This document shows, one piece after another, positions 9,734 to 21,077 of a stretch of DNA of 64,000 nucleotides. This stretch comes from JANQQN01 sp964519665 (lineage in GTDB: Bacteria > Myxococcota > Kuafuiibacteriia > Kuafuiibacteriales > Kuafuiibacteriaceae). Both the position numbers and the translations under genes were made by a program. Every line of letters begins with the position of its first letter. The first letter of the stretch is position 1. Location of the stretch: NCBI GenBank assembly GCA_964519665.1, contig CAZFIV010000029.1, positions 1 through 64,000 of the forward strand, given 5' to 3'. The notes beneath the pieces were generated by a model. The model was not told where the DNA came from. It saw only the letters and a program-made list of their open reading frames with translations, and did no database searches.

Positions 9734-10900
9734 GTGAGTTCGTTTCTGAAGATGAATCAGCGCTATTGGAGTCCCCGCCGAGAAGGCACCCCGTACGAGG
9801 GGGTTTCGGACGACGCGTTTTGTCAGTGGAGTTGGCAGGTCAGGAACCGAATATCGACCCCTGAGGCGCTGGGAGCACTCGTACCACTCACCGCTTCGGA
9901 GCGCTCGGGCCTCGAGGAAACCGGGCGCATCTTTCGATTCGGCTGCACTCCCTACTACGCCCTGTTGATCGACCGGGACGATCCGAACTGTCCGATTCGC
10001 CGGCAGGTCGTGCCCACCCCGGCGGAGACCCGAGTTCAGATCGGCGAGCGGAGCGACCCCCTCGGTGAAGAGCCTCGCGAGGTCGTCCCGAACCTGATTC
10101 ATCGCTATCCCGATCGCGTCCTCTTGCTGTCGACGGACCGATGTCCCGTTTACTGCCGGTTTTGCACCCGACGCCGGATCGTGGGTCGACTGGAACGCCA
10201 AATGACGCGCGGCCTCTTCGACGAGGCCTTCGGGTACATTCGCGACCATCGAGAGATCCGCGAGGTCATCGTCTCCGGGGGCGACGCTTTCATGATGGGC
10301 GACAACCAACTCCGGTACGTCCTCGAGCAACTGCGATCGATCGGGCACGTCGATATTGTCCGCATCGCGACGAGGATGCCCGTGACATGCCCCATGCGAG
10401 TCACGCCGGCGCTGATCGAAGTCCTCCGACCGCATTCGCCCATCTACGTGATGACCCACTTCAATCATCCTCGCGAGTGCACGACGGAGGCGCGAGAGGC
10501 CTGCGCCCGCCTGGTCGATGCCGGCGTGGTCGTGTACAACCAATCCGTTTTGCTGCGCGGCATCAACGATGATGTGGAGACCTTTCGAAACCTGAACCGT
10601 ACGTTGGTGCATATGCGGGTCACGCCCTACTATTTGCACCAGTGTGACTTGGCGGAGGGCATCGAGCACTTCCGGACACCTCTCTCCACGGGCCTGGAGA
10701 TCATCGAGGGCCTTCGTGGCCATATGAGCGGGTTGGCGGTTCCCCAGCTGTGCGTGGATGTTCCAGGGGGTCTGGGCAAAGTTACGCTGGTGCCCGAATG
10801 GGTCGTCGCTCGCCGAGGACGCACGACGACGTTTCGCACCTATACCGGGCAGACAGCGGATTACGTCGACCCCAACGGTGCACATCCAACTTCGCGTTGA
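9734..10900 (+). CDS. lysine 2,3-aminomutase family radical SAM enzyme
   Basis: A radical SAM/PLP enzyme of about 388 residues. The iron-sulfur motif CPVYCRFC gives Cys137, Cys141 and Cys144 (CxxxCxxC), and it continues TRRRIVG as in KamA. VIVSGGDAFMM and the C-terminal VDVPGGLGKV (PLP-lysine region of KamA) support an aminomutase. KamA makes beta-lysine from lysine; the related EpmB modifies elongation factor P. Neither ablA/ablB partners nor efp/epmA are nearby, so the substrate is open. The start could be the GTG at 9734 or the ATG at 9752. It stands alone between the helicase and HU. Confidence 0.88.
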   Translation: MSSFLKMNQRYWSPRREGTPYEGVSDDAFCQWSWQVRNRISTPEALGALVPLTASERSGLEETGRIFRFGCTPYYALLIDRDDPNCPIRRQVVPTPAETRVQIGERSDPLGEEPREVVPNLIHRYPDRVLLLSTDRCPVYCRFCTRRRIVGRLERQMTRGLFDEAFGYIRDHREIREVIVSGGDAFMMGDNQLRYVLEQLRSIGHVDIVRIATRMPVTCPMRVTPALIEVLRPHSPIYVMTHFNHPRECTTEAREACARLVDAGVVVYNQSVLLRGINDDVETFRNLNRTLVHMRVTPYYLHQCDLAEGIEHFRTPLSTGLEIIEGLRGHMSGLAVPQLCVDVPGGLGKVTLVPEWVVARRGRTTTFRTYTGQTADYVDPNGAHPTSR

Positions 10901-10977
10901 CAGCGCCCCAGCCTAGGCCTAGCTTGGCGCTTCGGTCACGCCAGTGCGGCTTGGATGGTAAGGAAGGGCGAAAGCGG

Positions 10978-11253
10978 ATGACCAAAGCCGAACTCATCGA
11001 AAAACTCCAGAAGGGTTCCGGAAAGAATCTATCCAAGAAGCTGATCGGTGAAATCGTCGACGAAGTCTTCGAACAGATTCAAAAGTCGGTCAAAAAAGAG
11101 AAGCGATTCTCCTATCCTGGGTTTGGTACCTTTACGCTTCGAAAACGAGCGCCTCGAGTGGGTCGAAATCCCCGTACCGGCGACGAAATCCCGATCGGCC
11201 CGAGCAAAACGGTCGCCTTTAAGCCCGCCCCGAATTTCAAAAGCTCGCTCTGA
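10978..11253 (+). CDS. HU/IHF family DNA-binding protein
   Basis: A histone-like protein of 91 residues, the usual HU length. MTKAELIEKLQ, FSYPGFGTF and the beta-arm segment GRNPRTGDEIPI with the intercalating proline are classical. It bends and compacts DNA as a dimer. The ATG at 10978 has a good AAGGAAGG ribosome site about 10 bases upstream. The C-terminus ends KPAPNFKSSL, without a basic tail. It is probably HU rather than IHF because the arm lacks IHF-specific residues, but this is not certain. It appears monocistronic. Confidence 0.95.
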   Translation: MTKAELIEKLQKGSGKNLSKKLIGEIVDEVFEQIQKSVKKEKRFSYPGFGTFTLRKRAPRVGRNPRTGDEIPIGPSKTVAFKPAPNFKSSL

Positions 11254-11372
11254 TGCCCTGACGAGTCCACCGGTCGGGCCTCGTCGCGAGTCTCCGATCC
11301 AAGCCACTGGAGAAGTCGCTGTTCGCGGCGTTCAGTCTTGCTGCGAAGCGCCGGACACGTCATGGAGAGCCC

Positions 11373-12323
11373 GTGAGCGGTTGGCTTCAGGCACTGATTC
11401 TAGGCATCGTACAGGGTCTTACCGAGTTCTTGCCGGTCTCCTCGTCGGGCCATCTCGTCTTGGCCGAAATCCTTATCGTTTGGCGCGAAGGAGAGTTCAT
11501 CTTCGCCAAGCAGCAGCTGGCGTTCAACATCGTGCTCCACGTCGGCACCCTGTTGCCGGTCCTCTACTATTATCGCCGGGACATTGGTCGAATTCTGGCC
11601 GCCTTGGTGCGCAACCCTCCACTGACTCGGCCTTCCGCCCTCCCCGGCTGGGTCTACTCCGACCCGGACCGATGGACCGCGTTTTTGGTCGTTGTCGGCA
11701 CGATTCCAACGGGACTGATCGGCATCGCCTTCAAAGATTATTTCGAGGAGACCTTCAACTCGGTCGTACCCGTTGCACTGGCACTCCTCGTCACTGGGGT
11801 TTTGCTGCTGCTCACCCGCGTCCTCGAGCGGCCCGACGGTCGTGTCCGGCTCGCTCTTTGGATGGCGCTGCTGATCGGGATTTCGCAGGGCTTTGCCATC
11901 ACTCCCGGTATCTCTCGCTCCGGCACCACGATCGCGGTCGCCCTGCTGCTCGGAATCGAGCGCGACCAGGCGGCCCGGTTTTCGTTCCTGCTCTCGATTC
12001 CGGCCATCCTGGCCGCATTCACGCTGGAGACCAAGAACGCGCTGGACGCTGGTTTGACCTTGCCCCCCGGCGGATACACCGCCTTGGCGGTCGGCTTCGT
12101 AAGCTCCATGGTGGTCGGCTACCTGGCGCTCTGGATGCTCGTCGGTCTCGTCAGGCGAGGTGGGTTCTACCTGTTCACGATCTACTTGTGGCCGGCTGCG
12201 GTGGCGGCCATGTACTTCTTGCCGTGGGAGCTGAGAGTCACCCACGAAGAACCGGAAGCCGCCGTCACCCTCTCGGCGTCGGCACCGGCGGCCCTCGCCG
12301 AGGCCGTCCCGTTCGTCCGATGA
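11373..12323 (+). CDS. uppP: undecaprenyl-diphosphatase (bacitracin resistance protein family)
   Basis: UppP removes a phosphate from undecaprenyl diphosphate, recycling the carrier for peptidoglycan and O-antigen synthesis. The integral membrane protein of 316 residues has the two family signatures: QGLTEFLPVSSSGHL near the N-terminus and GISQGFAITPGISRSGTT in the middle. It is somewhat longer than the E. coli enzyme because of an insertion after the second helix (residues about 75-110) and a C-terminal acidic tail. The GTG start is preceded by GGAGAG. It is convergent with the uracil-DNA glycosylase gene. Confidence 0.95.
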   Translation: MSGWLQALILGIVQGLTEFLPVSSSGHLVLAEILIVWREGEFIFAKQQLAFNIVLHVGTLLPVLYYYRRDIGRILAALVRNPPLTRPSALPGWVYSDPDRWTAFLVVVGTIPTGLIGIAFKDYFEETFNSVVPVALALLVTGVLLLLTRVLERPDGRVRLALWMALLIGISQGFAITPGISRSGTTIAVALLLGIERDQAARFSFLLSIPAILAAFTLETKNALDAGLTLPPGGYTALAVGFVSSMVVGYLALWMLVGLVRRGGFYLFTIYLWPAAVAAMYFLPWELRVTHEEPEAAVTLSASAPAALAEAVPFVR

Positions 12324-12361
12324 CTTGCAACGGCTCGGCGGCGCTCTTCGGAACCTAAGGT

Positions 12362-13441
12362 TTAGTTGCGACCGGGAATCGGAAGCCCCAGGAACTTGAG
12401 AACGTTCTGGATGTCCTCCCAGACCGGCCTCTTTTCGGCCGGATTTCGGAGCAGGTAGGCCGGATGGAAGGTCGGCATCAACGGGATGCCCTCGTACTCT
12501 CGCCACCGGCCGCGCAGGCGGGTGATCGGCGTTGAGTCGCGAAGAAGCGTCTGTGCCGCGTACTTGCCGAGCGCGATCAGCACCCGAGGTCGAATGACTC
12601 GAATCTGCGCCTTGAGAAACGGCTCGCACTGCTCCACTTCGTCGGGCTCGGGGTTTCGATTGCCGGGCGGGCGGCACTTCACGATGTTGGCGATGTAGAC
12701 CTCGGCCCGTTTCATCCCCATGCCGGCCTCGATGATGCGGGTCAGGAGCTGGCCGGCCTTGCCAACGAAGGGCTCGCCAACCCGATCCTCGTCGGCGCCC
12801 GGACCTTCGCCCACGAACATGACCTGGGCGTCCGCGGGACCGACCCCGAAAACGATGTTCTTCCGGCCGAGGCGGTGCAGCTTGCATCGTACGCAAGGCC
12901 CGAGAATCGCTTGCACCTGTTCTAACGAGAGCGCGGAGTCGAGCTGGTTCTGCAGCGGCGGCTGAGAATCCGGCAGGTAGGCTTCCCACGGCCGGTGGGG
13001 GGGGGCAGAACGCCGCGGAGATGGCCGGGCGGAGGGAGCCGCCTCGACGGCTGCGGACCGAGGGGACCCTGCGACGTCAGTCGACCGGCTGGACGACGCG
13101 GCATCCGGAAAGCCTGACGCCGTCCCCCACTGGCCTTCGCGATCCGGCAACCGGTTCGGGTGAGGCCGGTTCGGGTGAGGCCGGCTCGGGTGAGGACTTG
13201 GCGCCGGGGCGGCGGGTTCTTCGGACCGAGGCCCAGCATCGGTCCGGGGCGCCCTGATGGCTACTTCTTGGTCCGCGGCGCTGGAGTCTGGGTCTTGGTT
13301 GGCCCCCCCTCGTCGGGCCACCTCTGTTGCGGCCATCGACGGAGGGGGCGGAGGCGGAGGGGGCTCGATGCCCGTTCGCACCGCCCATTCGAGCTCGACC
13401 CGCAATTGACGGATCAGGTCGTGGAGCTCCTGGCTGCTCAT
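12362..13441 (-). CDS. family 4 uracil-DNA glycosylase with long disordered N-terminal extension
   Basis: A uracil-DNA glycosylase of the iron-sulfur family 4. The catalytic domain covers residues about 165-359: CVRCKL gives the first two cluster cysteines (183 and 186), then GEGPGADED (uracil pocket), NIVKCRPPGNRNP with the third Cys, a fourth Cys in EQCEPF, and HPAYLLR. It excises uracil from DNA. The first 160 residues are a low-complexity proline, serine and arginine-rich region including a polyproline run and a 15-base tandem repeat; most relatives are only about 200-250 residues long. Its ATG shares one base with the coaBC stop (TGATG), so the two are coupled. Confidence 0.92.
   Translation of the reverse strand: MSSQELHDLIRQLRVELEWAVRTGIEPPPPPPPPSMAATEVARRGGANQDPDSSAADQEVAIRAPRTDAGPRSEEPAAPAPSPHPSRPHPNRPHPNRLPDREGQWGTASGFPDAASSSRSTDVAGSPRSAAVEAAPSARPSPRRSAPPHRPWEAYLPDSQPPLQNQLDSALSLEQVQAILGPCVRCKLHRLGRKNIVFGVGPADAQVMFVGEGPGADEDRVGEPFVGKAGQLLTRIIEAGMGMKRAEVYIANIVKCRPPGNRNPEPDEVEQCEPFLKAQIRVIRPRVLIALGKYAAQTLLRDSTPITRLRGRWREYEGIPLMPTFHPAYLLRNPAEKRPVWEDIQNVLKFLGLPIPGRN
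13151..13195 (-). repeat. 15-base tandem repeat in the glycosylase linker
   Basis: Three copies of CCGG(T/C)TCGGGTGAGG on the plus strand. Read in the gene direction they encode PHPNR/PHPSR pentapeptides of the disordered N-terminal extension. The first two copies are identical and the third differs by one base. Confidence 0.9.
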
Positions 13442-14655
13442 CAGTTCGGCTGTTGTGTCCTCAGCTCGAGGACCTGATCAAGGATGAACTCGGCCACCGC
13501 CGGCTTATCGGCGGGCCCGAACGGGACCGGCTCGCCGGCCCGTCGAACGGCGAGGACGCTCGTCGATCCGGCCCCGAACCCCTTGTTGGGTCCTACTTCA
13601 TTGCCAATCATCAGATCGCAGCCCTTGCGGATCAGCTTGTCTTTCGCATTCGCGATCACTTCGTCGGTCTCCGCGGCAAACCCGACCACGGTGGCCCTAG
13701 GGTTCATCTGTCGAAGACCGGCACCAACTGTGGCCAGTATGTCGGGGTTTTCCGCCAGCCGAAGTACCTGCGCCGAGGGATCGGAGCGTTTAAGTTTTTG
13801 TGCGCGGGCGTCGGCCGGTCGAAAGTCACTCACCGCAGCCGTTGCGATGAACACCTCGGCACCCTCGACAGCGCTCTGGGCGGCGGACAACATCTGCTGG
13901 GCTGTCTCGACCCGATCAACTTCGACTCGCCCGTTTCGAGGCGCCAAATGCGTGGGTCCGAGGATCAGCCGAACGTGCGCCCCTCGCTGGGCCGCTGCGT
14001 CGGCTATCGCGATCCCCAACGAGCCCGTTGAACGGTTGGTCAACAACCGAACGGGATCGAGCGGCTCCCACGTGGGCCCGGCGGTGATGACGACCGTGAA
14101 CCCCTCGAAGTCGGCGACCCCTGATGACATGACCGCTTGCACGATCTGCTCCGGCTCCCACATGCGGCCTTCGCCGGCTCGCCCCGAGGCAAGATCACCG
14201 CGGGCCGGGCCTAATATTCGAGCCCCGCGGGCTGCCAGCACTTCGACGTTGTGCTGGGTCGCAGGATGGCGCCACATATTCGTTTCCATGGCGGGTGCGA
14301 TCCACACCGGCGCCGTCGTAGAAAGCAGGGTTGCGGTCAACGCGTCGTCCGCCATTCCTAACGCGTACCGAGCCAAAAAATTCGCTGACGCCGGCGCGAT
14401 GAGGACCCGCTGGGCGGCATAAGCATCCTCGACGTGCTCAATTTTTCGCTCTTGATTTCCTGTCAGGCCCCACACGCTCTGACGGACCGCCCGCCCTGTG
14501 ATGGACTCGAAGGTTAGGGAAGTCACGAAGCGCGTCGCGCCTTCGGTCAGCATGGCCTGTACCTGCACGCCGCGCTTCGTGAGCAAGCGAGCGATGTCGA
14601 CGGCCTTGTACGCCGCGATGCTGCCCGTAACGCCCAACACCAGTCGCTCAACCAT
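13441..14655 (-). CDS. coaBC: phosphopantothenoylcysteine decarboxylase / phosphopantothenate-cysteine ligase
   Basis: A bifunctional coenzyme A biosynthesis enzyme of 404 residues, the usual length. The N-terminal flavin-dependent decarboxylase has GVTGSIAAYKAVDIARLL, the PASANFLARYALGMADD stretch and WIAPAMETNMWRHPATQ. The C-terminal ligase has VVITAGPTWEPLDPVR and FLTNRSTGSLGIA-like motifs, then AAVSDFRP, VVGFAAETD and GCDLMIGNEV. It supplies 4'-phosphopantetheine for CoA, and so indirectly the arms for the acyl carrier proteins further along. The ATG at 14655 is clear. Confidence 0.96.
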   Translation of the reverse strand: MVERLVLGVTGSIAAYKAVDIARLLTKRGVQVQAMLTEGATRFVTSLTFESITGRAVRQSVWGLTGNQERKIEHVEDAYAAQRVLIAPASANFLARYALGMADDALTATLLSTTAPVWIAPAMETNMWRHPATQHNVEVLAARGARILGPARGDLASGRAGEGRMWEPEQIVQAVMSSGVADFEGFTVVITAGPTWEPLDPVRLLTNRSTGSLGIAIADAAAQRGAHVRLILGPTHLAPRNGRVEVDRVETAQQMLSAAQSAVEGAEVFIATAAVSDFRPADARAQKLKRSDPSAQVLRLAENPDILATVGAGLRQMNPRATVVGFAAETDEVIANAKDKLIRKGCDLMIGNEVGPNKGFGAGSTSVLAVRRAGEPVPFGPADKPAVAEFILDQVLELRTQQPN

Positions 14656-14810
14656 CGTCGCCAAAGTACCGCGAGGCGGTCTCCGATGAAATGTGCCGCG
14701 ACGCATTGAAGCGACCGTGAGGCAAGTCACCGATCTTCGGCATCTCACAGAAGTGGGGGATGGCGATGTCGACAGAGCGGCTCAGACCCGTTAAGTGGAA
14801 GGATAGGTCC

Positions 14811-15986
14811 ATGTCGCTCGCGGTGCACAACATGTCGGACTATTTTCAAGGGCGTCCCGAGCGATACGAAGAGCGACTACGCGCCCTGAACGGTGAACAT
14901 CAGCGGGGCATTCGAAGATTCCGCAAGCGCCTGGAAGACTTCATAGAAGAGGGCATGTTGACGCCGCAGCAGACGGTCGTCGTCACCGAGCATCTGCTCC
15001 GCCTTGGCGAACGAGCTCGAAACCCGGCCAATACCGGCAATATCGAAGACTTGTTCTGCTACACGCTGATGGACACCGGCGACCCGATACGCGCGTTCGC
15101 CCAGGCGCTCGCCGATTCGGTCAAGGTCGTCCCGCTCGACCCCCAAGCTCGTCTGTTCCCTGAACTTCAATGGGGCCAGCAGCGCTTTCGCCGGGTCGCC
15201 GACCTCACGCATCTGAGCGAAGGCGACAAGATGCTGGTCGCCCACACCATGGTCGCGTACGGCGATGACGAGATGTGGGCGTCGGCCTGTCAATTGGTTC
15301 GACTCACCCTCAACAATCCGACCGAAGATGCGGTCCAAAGGCAAGCTGCCCGCATGGCCGTTCAGTCCCAGCATCTGCCGAGCTCCTCCTTCGTATTGGC
15401 CCGGGCCACGAATCTCACGATAGATTGCCGCCCCCTCTATCAGGCCGCCGGCTATCATGACGCCCAGATCGAGACCGCTCAGCGCTTCTACGACGTCTGT
15501 TCGGAGTTCGATCCGGAGTGGTCGAACGACTTCAGCGAAGGGCGAGTACCGGTCGATGCTGCGTGGGACCGTTGGCGAGAGCGCTATCTCACTGCACGGG
15601 CGCAGCTTCCTTCCGAGCTGATCTACCAACTCGCCAGCGACACCCTCACCAACTTCCTCGACGGCACCCTGGAGTCCGGCAAGTGGACGGACGCCTCCGT
15701 GGTGTTTGGAGGGGTCGAGCGGGTCGAAGACGTGCCTCACGCCTTGGCGCAAATCGTCAATCAGTACATCGCAGAGCACATCGCTCTTCATGATCGGCCG
15801 GCCAGCGACCTGACGGTGGCCTGCGCGGAACCGCTTCGTCCTTGGGGCATCGCGTTTCATAACGACCGGGCCGTGGTCGTGTCCGACCGACCGGAAAAGG
15901 CGGCTCTCCTGCAGATCCAGTTCGAGGCCGCCCTTCGGCGCAAAGAGGCCAACGAAGCCATCTCGCGCGCCGCAGAAGGTTACTGA
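14811..15986 (+). CDS. protein of unknown function
   Basis: I do not recognise this soluble protein of about 391 residues. It appears mostly helical, has no signal peptide or membrane segment, and shows no catalytic motif I can name. I prefer the ATG at 14811 because AAGGATAGG lies at the correct distance; an in-frame ATG at 14760 is possible. It is followed after 52 bases by the ClpA-like unfoldase on the same strand. That could suggest an adaptor or a client, but only position supports this. Confidence 0.7.
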   Translation: MSLAVHNMSDYFQGRPERYEERLRALNGEHQRGIRRFRKRLEDFIEEGMLTPQQTVVVTEHLLRLGERARNPANTGNIEDLFCYTLMDTGDPIRAFAQALADSVKVVPLDPQARLFPELQWGQQRFRRVADLTHLSEGDKMLVAHTMVAYGDDEMWASACQLVRLTLNNPTEDAVQRQAARMAVQSQHLPSSSFVLARATNLTIDCRPLYQAAGYHDAQIETAQRFYDVCSEFDPEWSNDFSEGRVPVDAAWDRWRERYLTARAQLPSELIYQLASDTLTNFLDGTLESGKWTDASVVFGGVERVEDVPHALAQIVNQYIAEHIALHDRPASDLTVACAEPLRPWGIAFHNDRAVVVSDRPEKAALLQIQFEAALRRKEANEAISRAAEGY

Positions 15987-16038
15987 GCCCGGTGTTCGCC
16001 CATTCGGGCCGGTTCTGGCTTGGCGTCCAGGTATTTCG

Positions 16039-18816
<2,778 letters not shown>

Positions 18817-18887
18817 CGGGCCGGCCGGATGGCCGTTCTGCCCCCGTCGACTTGCCCGCCGCGCCCGCCCGATGGAACCTACGGGCG

Positions 18888-19892
18888 GTGCGTCGCTTGG
18901 TTCTCATCGCCCTCGGATTCGTCGGCGGGCTCGTCGGCTGCAGTGACGTCGACGTGTTGACCGCCGAGTTCTCTGACGACCTCGTCGAAGCTCAGGCTCG
19001 AACGGTCGAGCTGAAGGTCGTCGACGACGCGGATTGCTCGACCCTGCTGCGGGTCGAGCACGCCGAGATCGAGTCGGTCGCCAACGTGATCGCTGTGCGA
19101 AGCACAGGCTACCCGATCGATCCGGAGTCCGACATTCTTCGCGACCTGCCCCGTGGTCGCCCCCTGATCTTCGACGTGTCGGTCGTGGACGCCGAGGCTC
19201 GACAGGTCGCTCGGGCATGCGAGGGCGTCACGCTGCCGACCAGTGGCTCCACGGAAGTCGCGATCACCCCCTCGGCGCTGCCGACGTGCGAGTCAACGGC
19301 CGACGCCCTCGACCTGGTGTTCGTGTTCGACGCCTCCATCGCCATGCGCAACGCAACCATCTCGCTGGGTGGTAGCGACGCGCTGGTCGATCGTCTCACC
19401 CCGTTATTCGACAGCGGGATCAGTCCCGGTGGCGACCGCTGGACCCTCGTCGTTCACGGCCCCGCCTCCGAGCCCCAAAGCGCGGTTGCGCTCACCGACG
19501 ACCGTCTCGAAGTCCTCTCGGCCGTCGAGCAGGCCGCGACGAACCTCAGCGGGCCTTCGAGGCTGTACGACGCCATCCGGTTGGGCACGATCGTCGCCCG
19601 GTCGCGGGCGGTATGCGGTCGACAGCAGGCCCTCATCGTGCTCGCGGGCGGGCCGGACGAAGGCCCCCGAGGCGGTCGGGAGCTGGCACTGGCGGGCCTC
19701 GACGGCGACCGCGGCCGGCCGGACGACGACCTTTACGCCGTCGGCATCGGCATTTCGGCGGCCGGCAAACAAGCCCTCGACCTGGTCATCGTGGATGACT
19801 TCGGCTCAACGCAAGCTGCATTGACTGCAGACGGACTCGGGGCCGCGATGTTGCGCACCCGCGAGCGGCTGCAAGGGCTGATCGGTCTCTAG
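18888..19892 (+). CDS. lipoprotein with von Willebrand A-like domain
   Basis: A predicted lipoprotein of about 334 residues. With the GTG at 18888 it starts with a short Arg-Arg, hydrophobic signal ending in the lipobox LVGC. A TTG at 18852 would add 12 residues. The C-terminal half (residues about 150-330) resembles a von Willebrand A fold: LDLVFVFDASIAM at the first strand, a central RLYDAIRLG and the later strand LYAVGIGIS. The metal-binding DxSxS motif is only partly kept (DASIA). It probably sits in the envelope and binds another protein. The substrate is unknown. Confidence 0.6.
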   Translation: MRRLVLIALGFVGGLVGCSDVDVLTAEFSDDLVEAQARTVELKVVDDADCSTLLRVEHAEIESVANVIAVRSTGYPIDPESDILRDLPRGRPLIFDVSVVDAEARQVARACEGVTLPTSGSTEVAITPSALPTCESTADALDLVFVFDASIAMRNATISLGGSDALVDRLTPLFDSGISPGGDRWTLVVHGPASEPQSAVALTDDRLEVLSAVEQAATNLSGPSRLYDAIRLGTIVARSRAVCGRQQALIVLAGGPDEGPRGGRELALAGLDGDRGRPDDDLYAVGIGISAAGKQALDLVIVDDFGSTQAALTADGLGAAMLRTRERLQGLIGL

Positions 19893-19922
19893 CAGCCTTC
19901 GGTGCCGCCCCTGCGGGCCGGA

Positions 19923-21074
19923 TCACCTCGAAAGCCATCGCAAGGGGTCGACCGGCTGTTTGCCTTCTCGAATCTCGAAGTACAAGAACGGGCCCTTGGT
20001 GGAGTCGGAGTCACCTAACAGACCGACCACGTCGTGCTGCTGGACCGATGCGCCGGGGGCGACCTTCAGGGCGGCCAGGTGGCCATAGAGGGAGAAGTAA
20101 CCGCCCGGGTGCTCGACGATCACCAACCGGCCGTATCCCCGGAGGTGGGCCGAATAGACGACCTTTCCCCTGAACACCGCGCGCACCGGGGCCATGGCGG
20201 GCGCTCGAAGGTCGATGCCTTTTTGGACCATGACCATGCCGGACTCCGGATCGACTTTCTTGCCGAATGCGACCTCAACTCGCCCCGCCACGGGCCACGG
20301 CAAGCGCCGCCGTTGCGCGCCGAAGCCGCCAGAGACCGGCGCCGGTGGCTTCTTGAGCCCTCGGATCACCGATATCTCGCGGTCGAGCGCCTTCGCCGCC
20401 TGTTTGAGCTCCGCCGCCAACCGCTCGGCCCCCTCGCGCTCCTGACGAACCGCACGTAAGAGTGCGGCTCGGTCGGCGCGCAGCTGGCGGGCGGCCTCGA
20501 CCTCGTCGGTCAAACGAGCCCGGGTCTGGTTGAGATCGTCTTGGCGAGCCCGAAGCGTGGCGCGCAGCTCTCGATCGGCGGCACTGGCTTCGCGAACCGC
20601 GGTGAGCAACTCCGCGTCGTGGGCGACCACCAGCCGCAGCCAGTCACGAATGCGCCGCGCCTGCGTCGGCGCCGTCGCCCGCTCGATCACCCGCGCGACG
20701 TTGATCTGGCGCATCCGGTAGAGGGCCGCCGCCCGGTGGCCCATCCGGTCCCGAAGCGCGTTTAATCGGGTATCGACCTTGATCAGCCGAGCGTCGATCT
20801 TCGCCATGTCTCGTTGGAGGATGAACATGACCTCGCTCAGCTCTTCCGCGGCCTCTTCCTTGCGGTCGAGCTCCTCTCCGATCTCGTCCAGGGCCTCCAG
20901 AATCGAGGCCTCCTCATTGCGGAGAAAACTCGTACGGACGCGATCGCGGGCGAGCCGAGTTCGGATCGCCCGCCGCTCCGGCGTGTCGGCTACTTCGGCG
21001 ACGCCGCCGAACCCCGGCTCGGACTGGCCGACGAAGGCCGCGCCCCAACAAATCAGCGCCGTCGCCAAAGTCAT
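19923..21074 (-). CDS. EnvC-like murein hydrolase activator (coiled coil plus degenerate M23 domain)
   Basis: An exported protein of 383 residues: an N-terminal hydrophobic signal, a long coiled coil (residues about 30-245), and a LytM domain at 255-383. The catalytic zinc ligands are not kept. The usual HxxxD site reads QKGIDLRAP, and the usual HxH reads FLYFEIRE. In EnvC and similar factors such a dead M23 domain activates peptidoglycan amidases, under control of FtsEX through the coiled coil. The adjacent upstream gene is ftsX (3 bases apart), which fits this role well. No amidase gene is nearby. Confidence 0.85.
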   Translation of the reverse strand: MTLATALICWGAAFVGQSEPGFGGVAEVADTPERRAIRTRLARDRVRTSFLRNEEASILEALDEIGEELDRKEEAAEELSEVMFILQRDMAKIDARLIKVDTRLNALRDRMGHRAAALYRMRQINVARVIERATAPTQARRIRDWLRLVVAHDAELLTAVREASAADRELRATLRARQDDLNQTRARLTDEVEAARQLRADRAALLRAVRQEREGAERLAAELKQAAKALDREISVIRGLKKPPAPVSGGFGAQRRRLPWPVAGRVEVAFGKKVDPESGMVMVQKGIDLRAPAMAPVRAVFRGKVVYSAHLRGYGRLVIVEHPGGYFSLYGHLAALKVAPGASVQQHDVVGLLGDSDSTKGPFLYFEIREGKQPVDPLRWLSR

Positions 21075-21077
21075 GCT

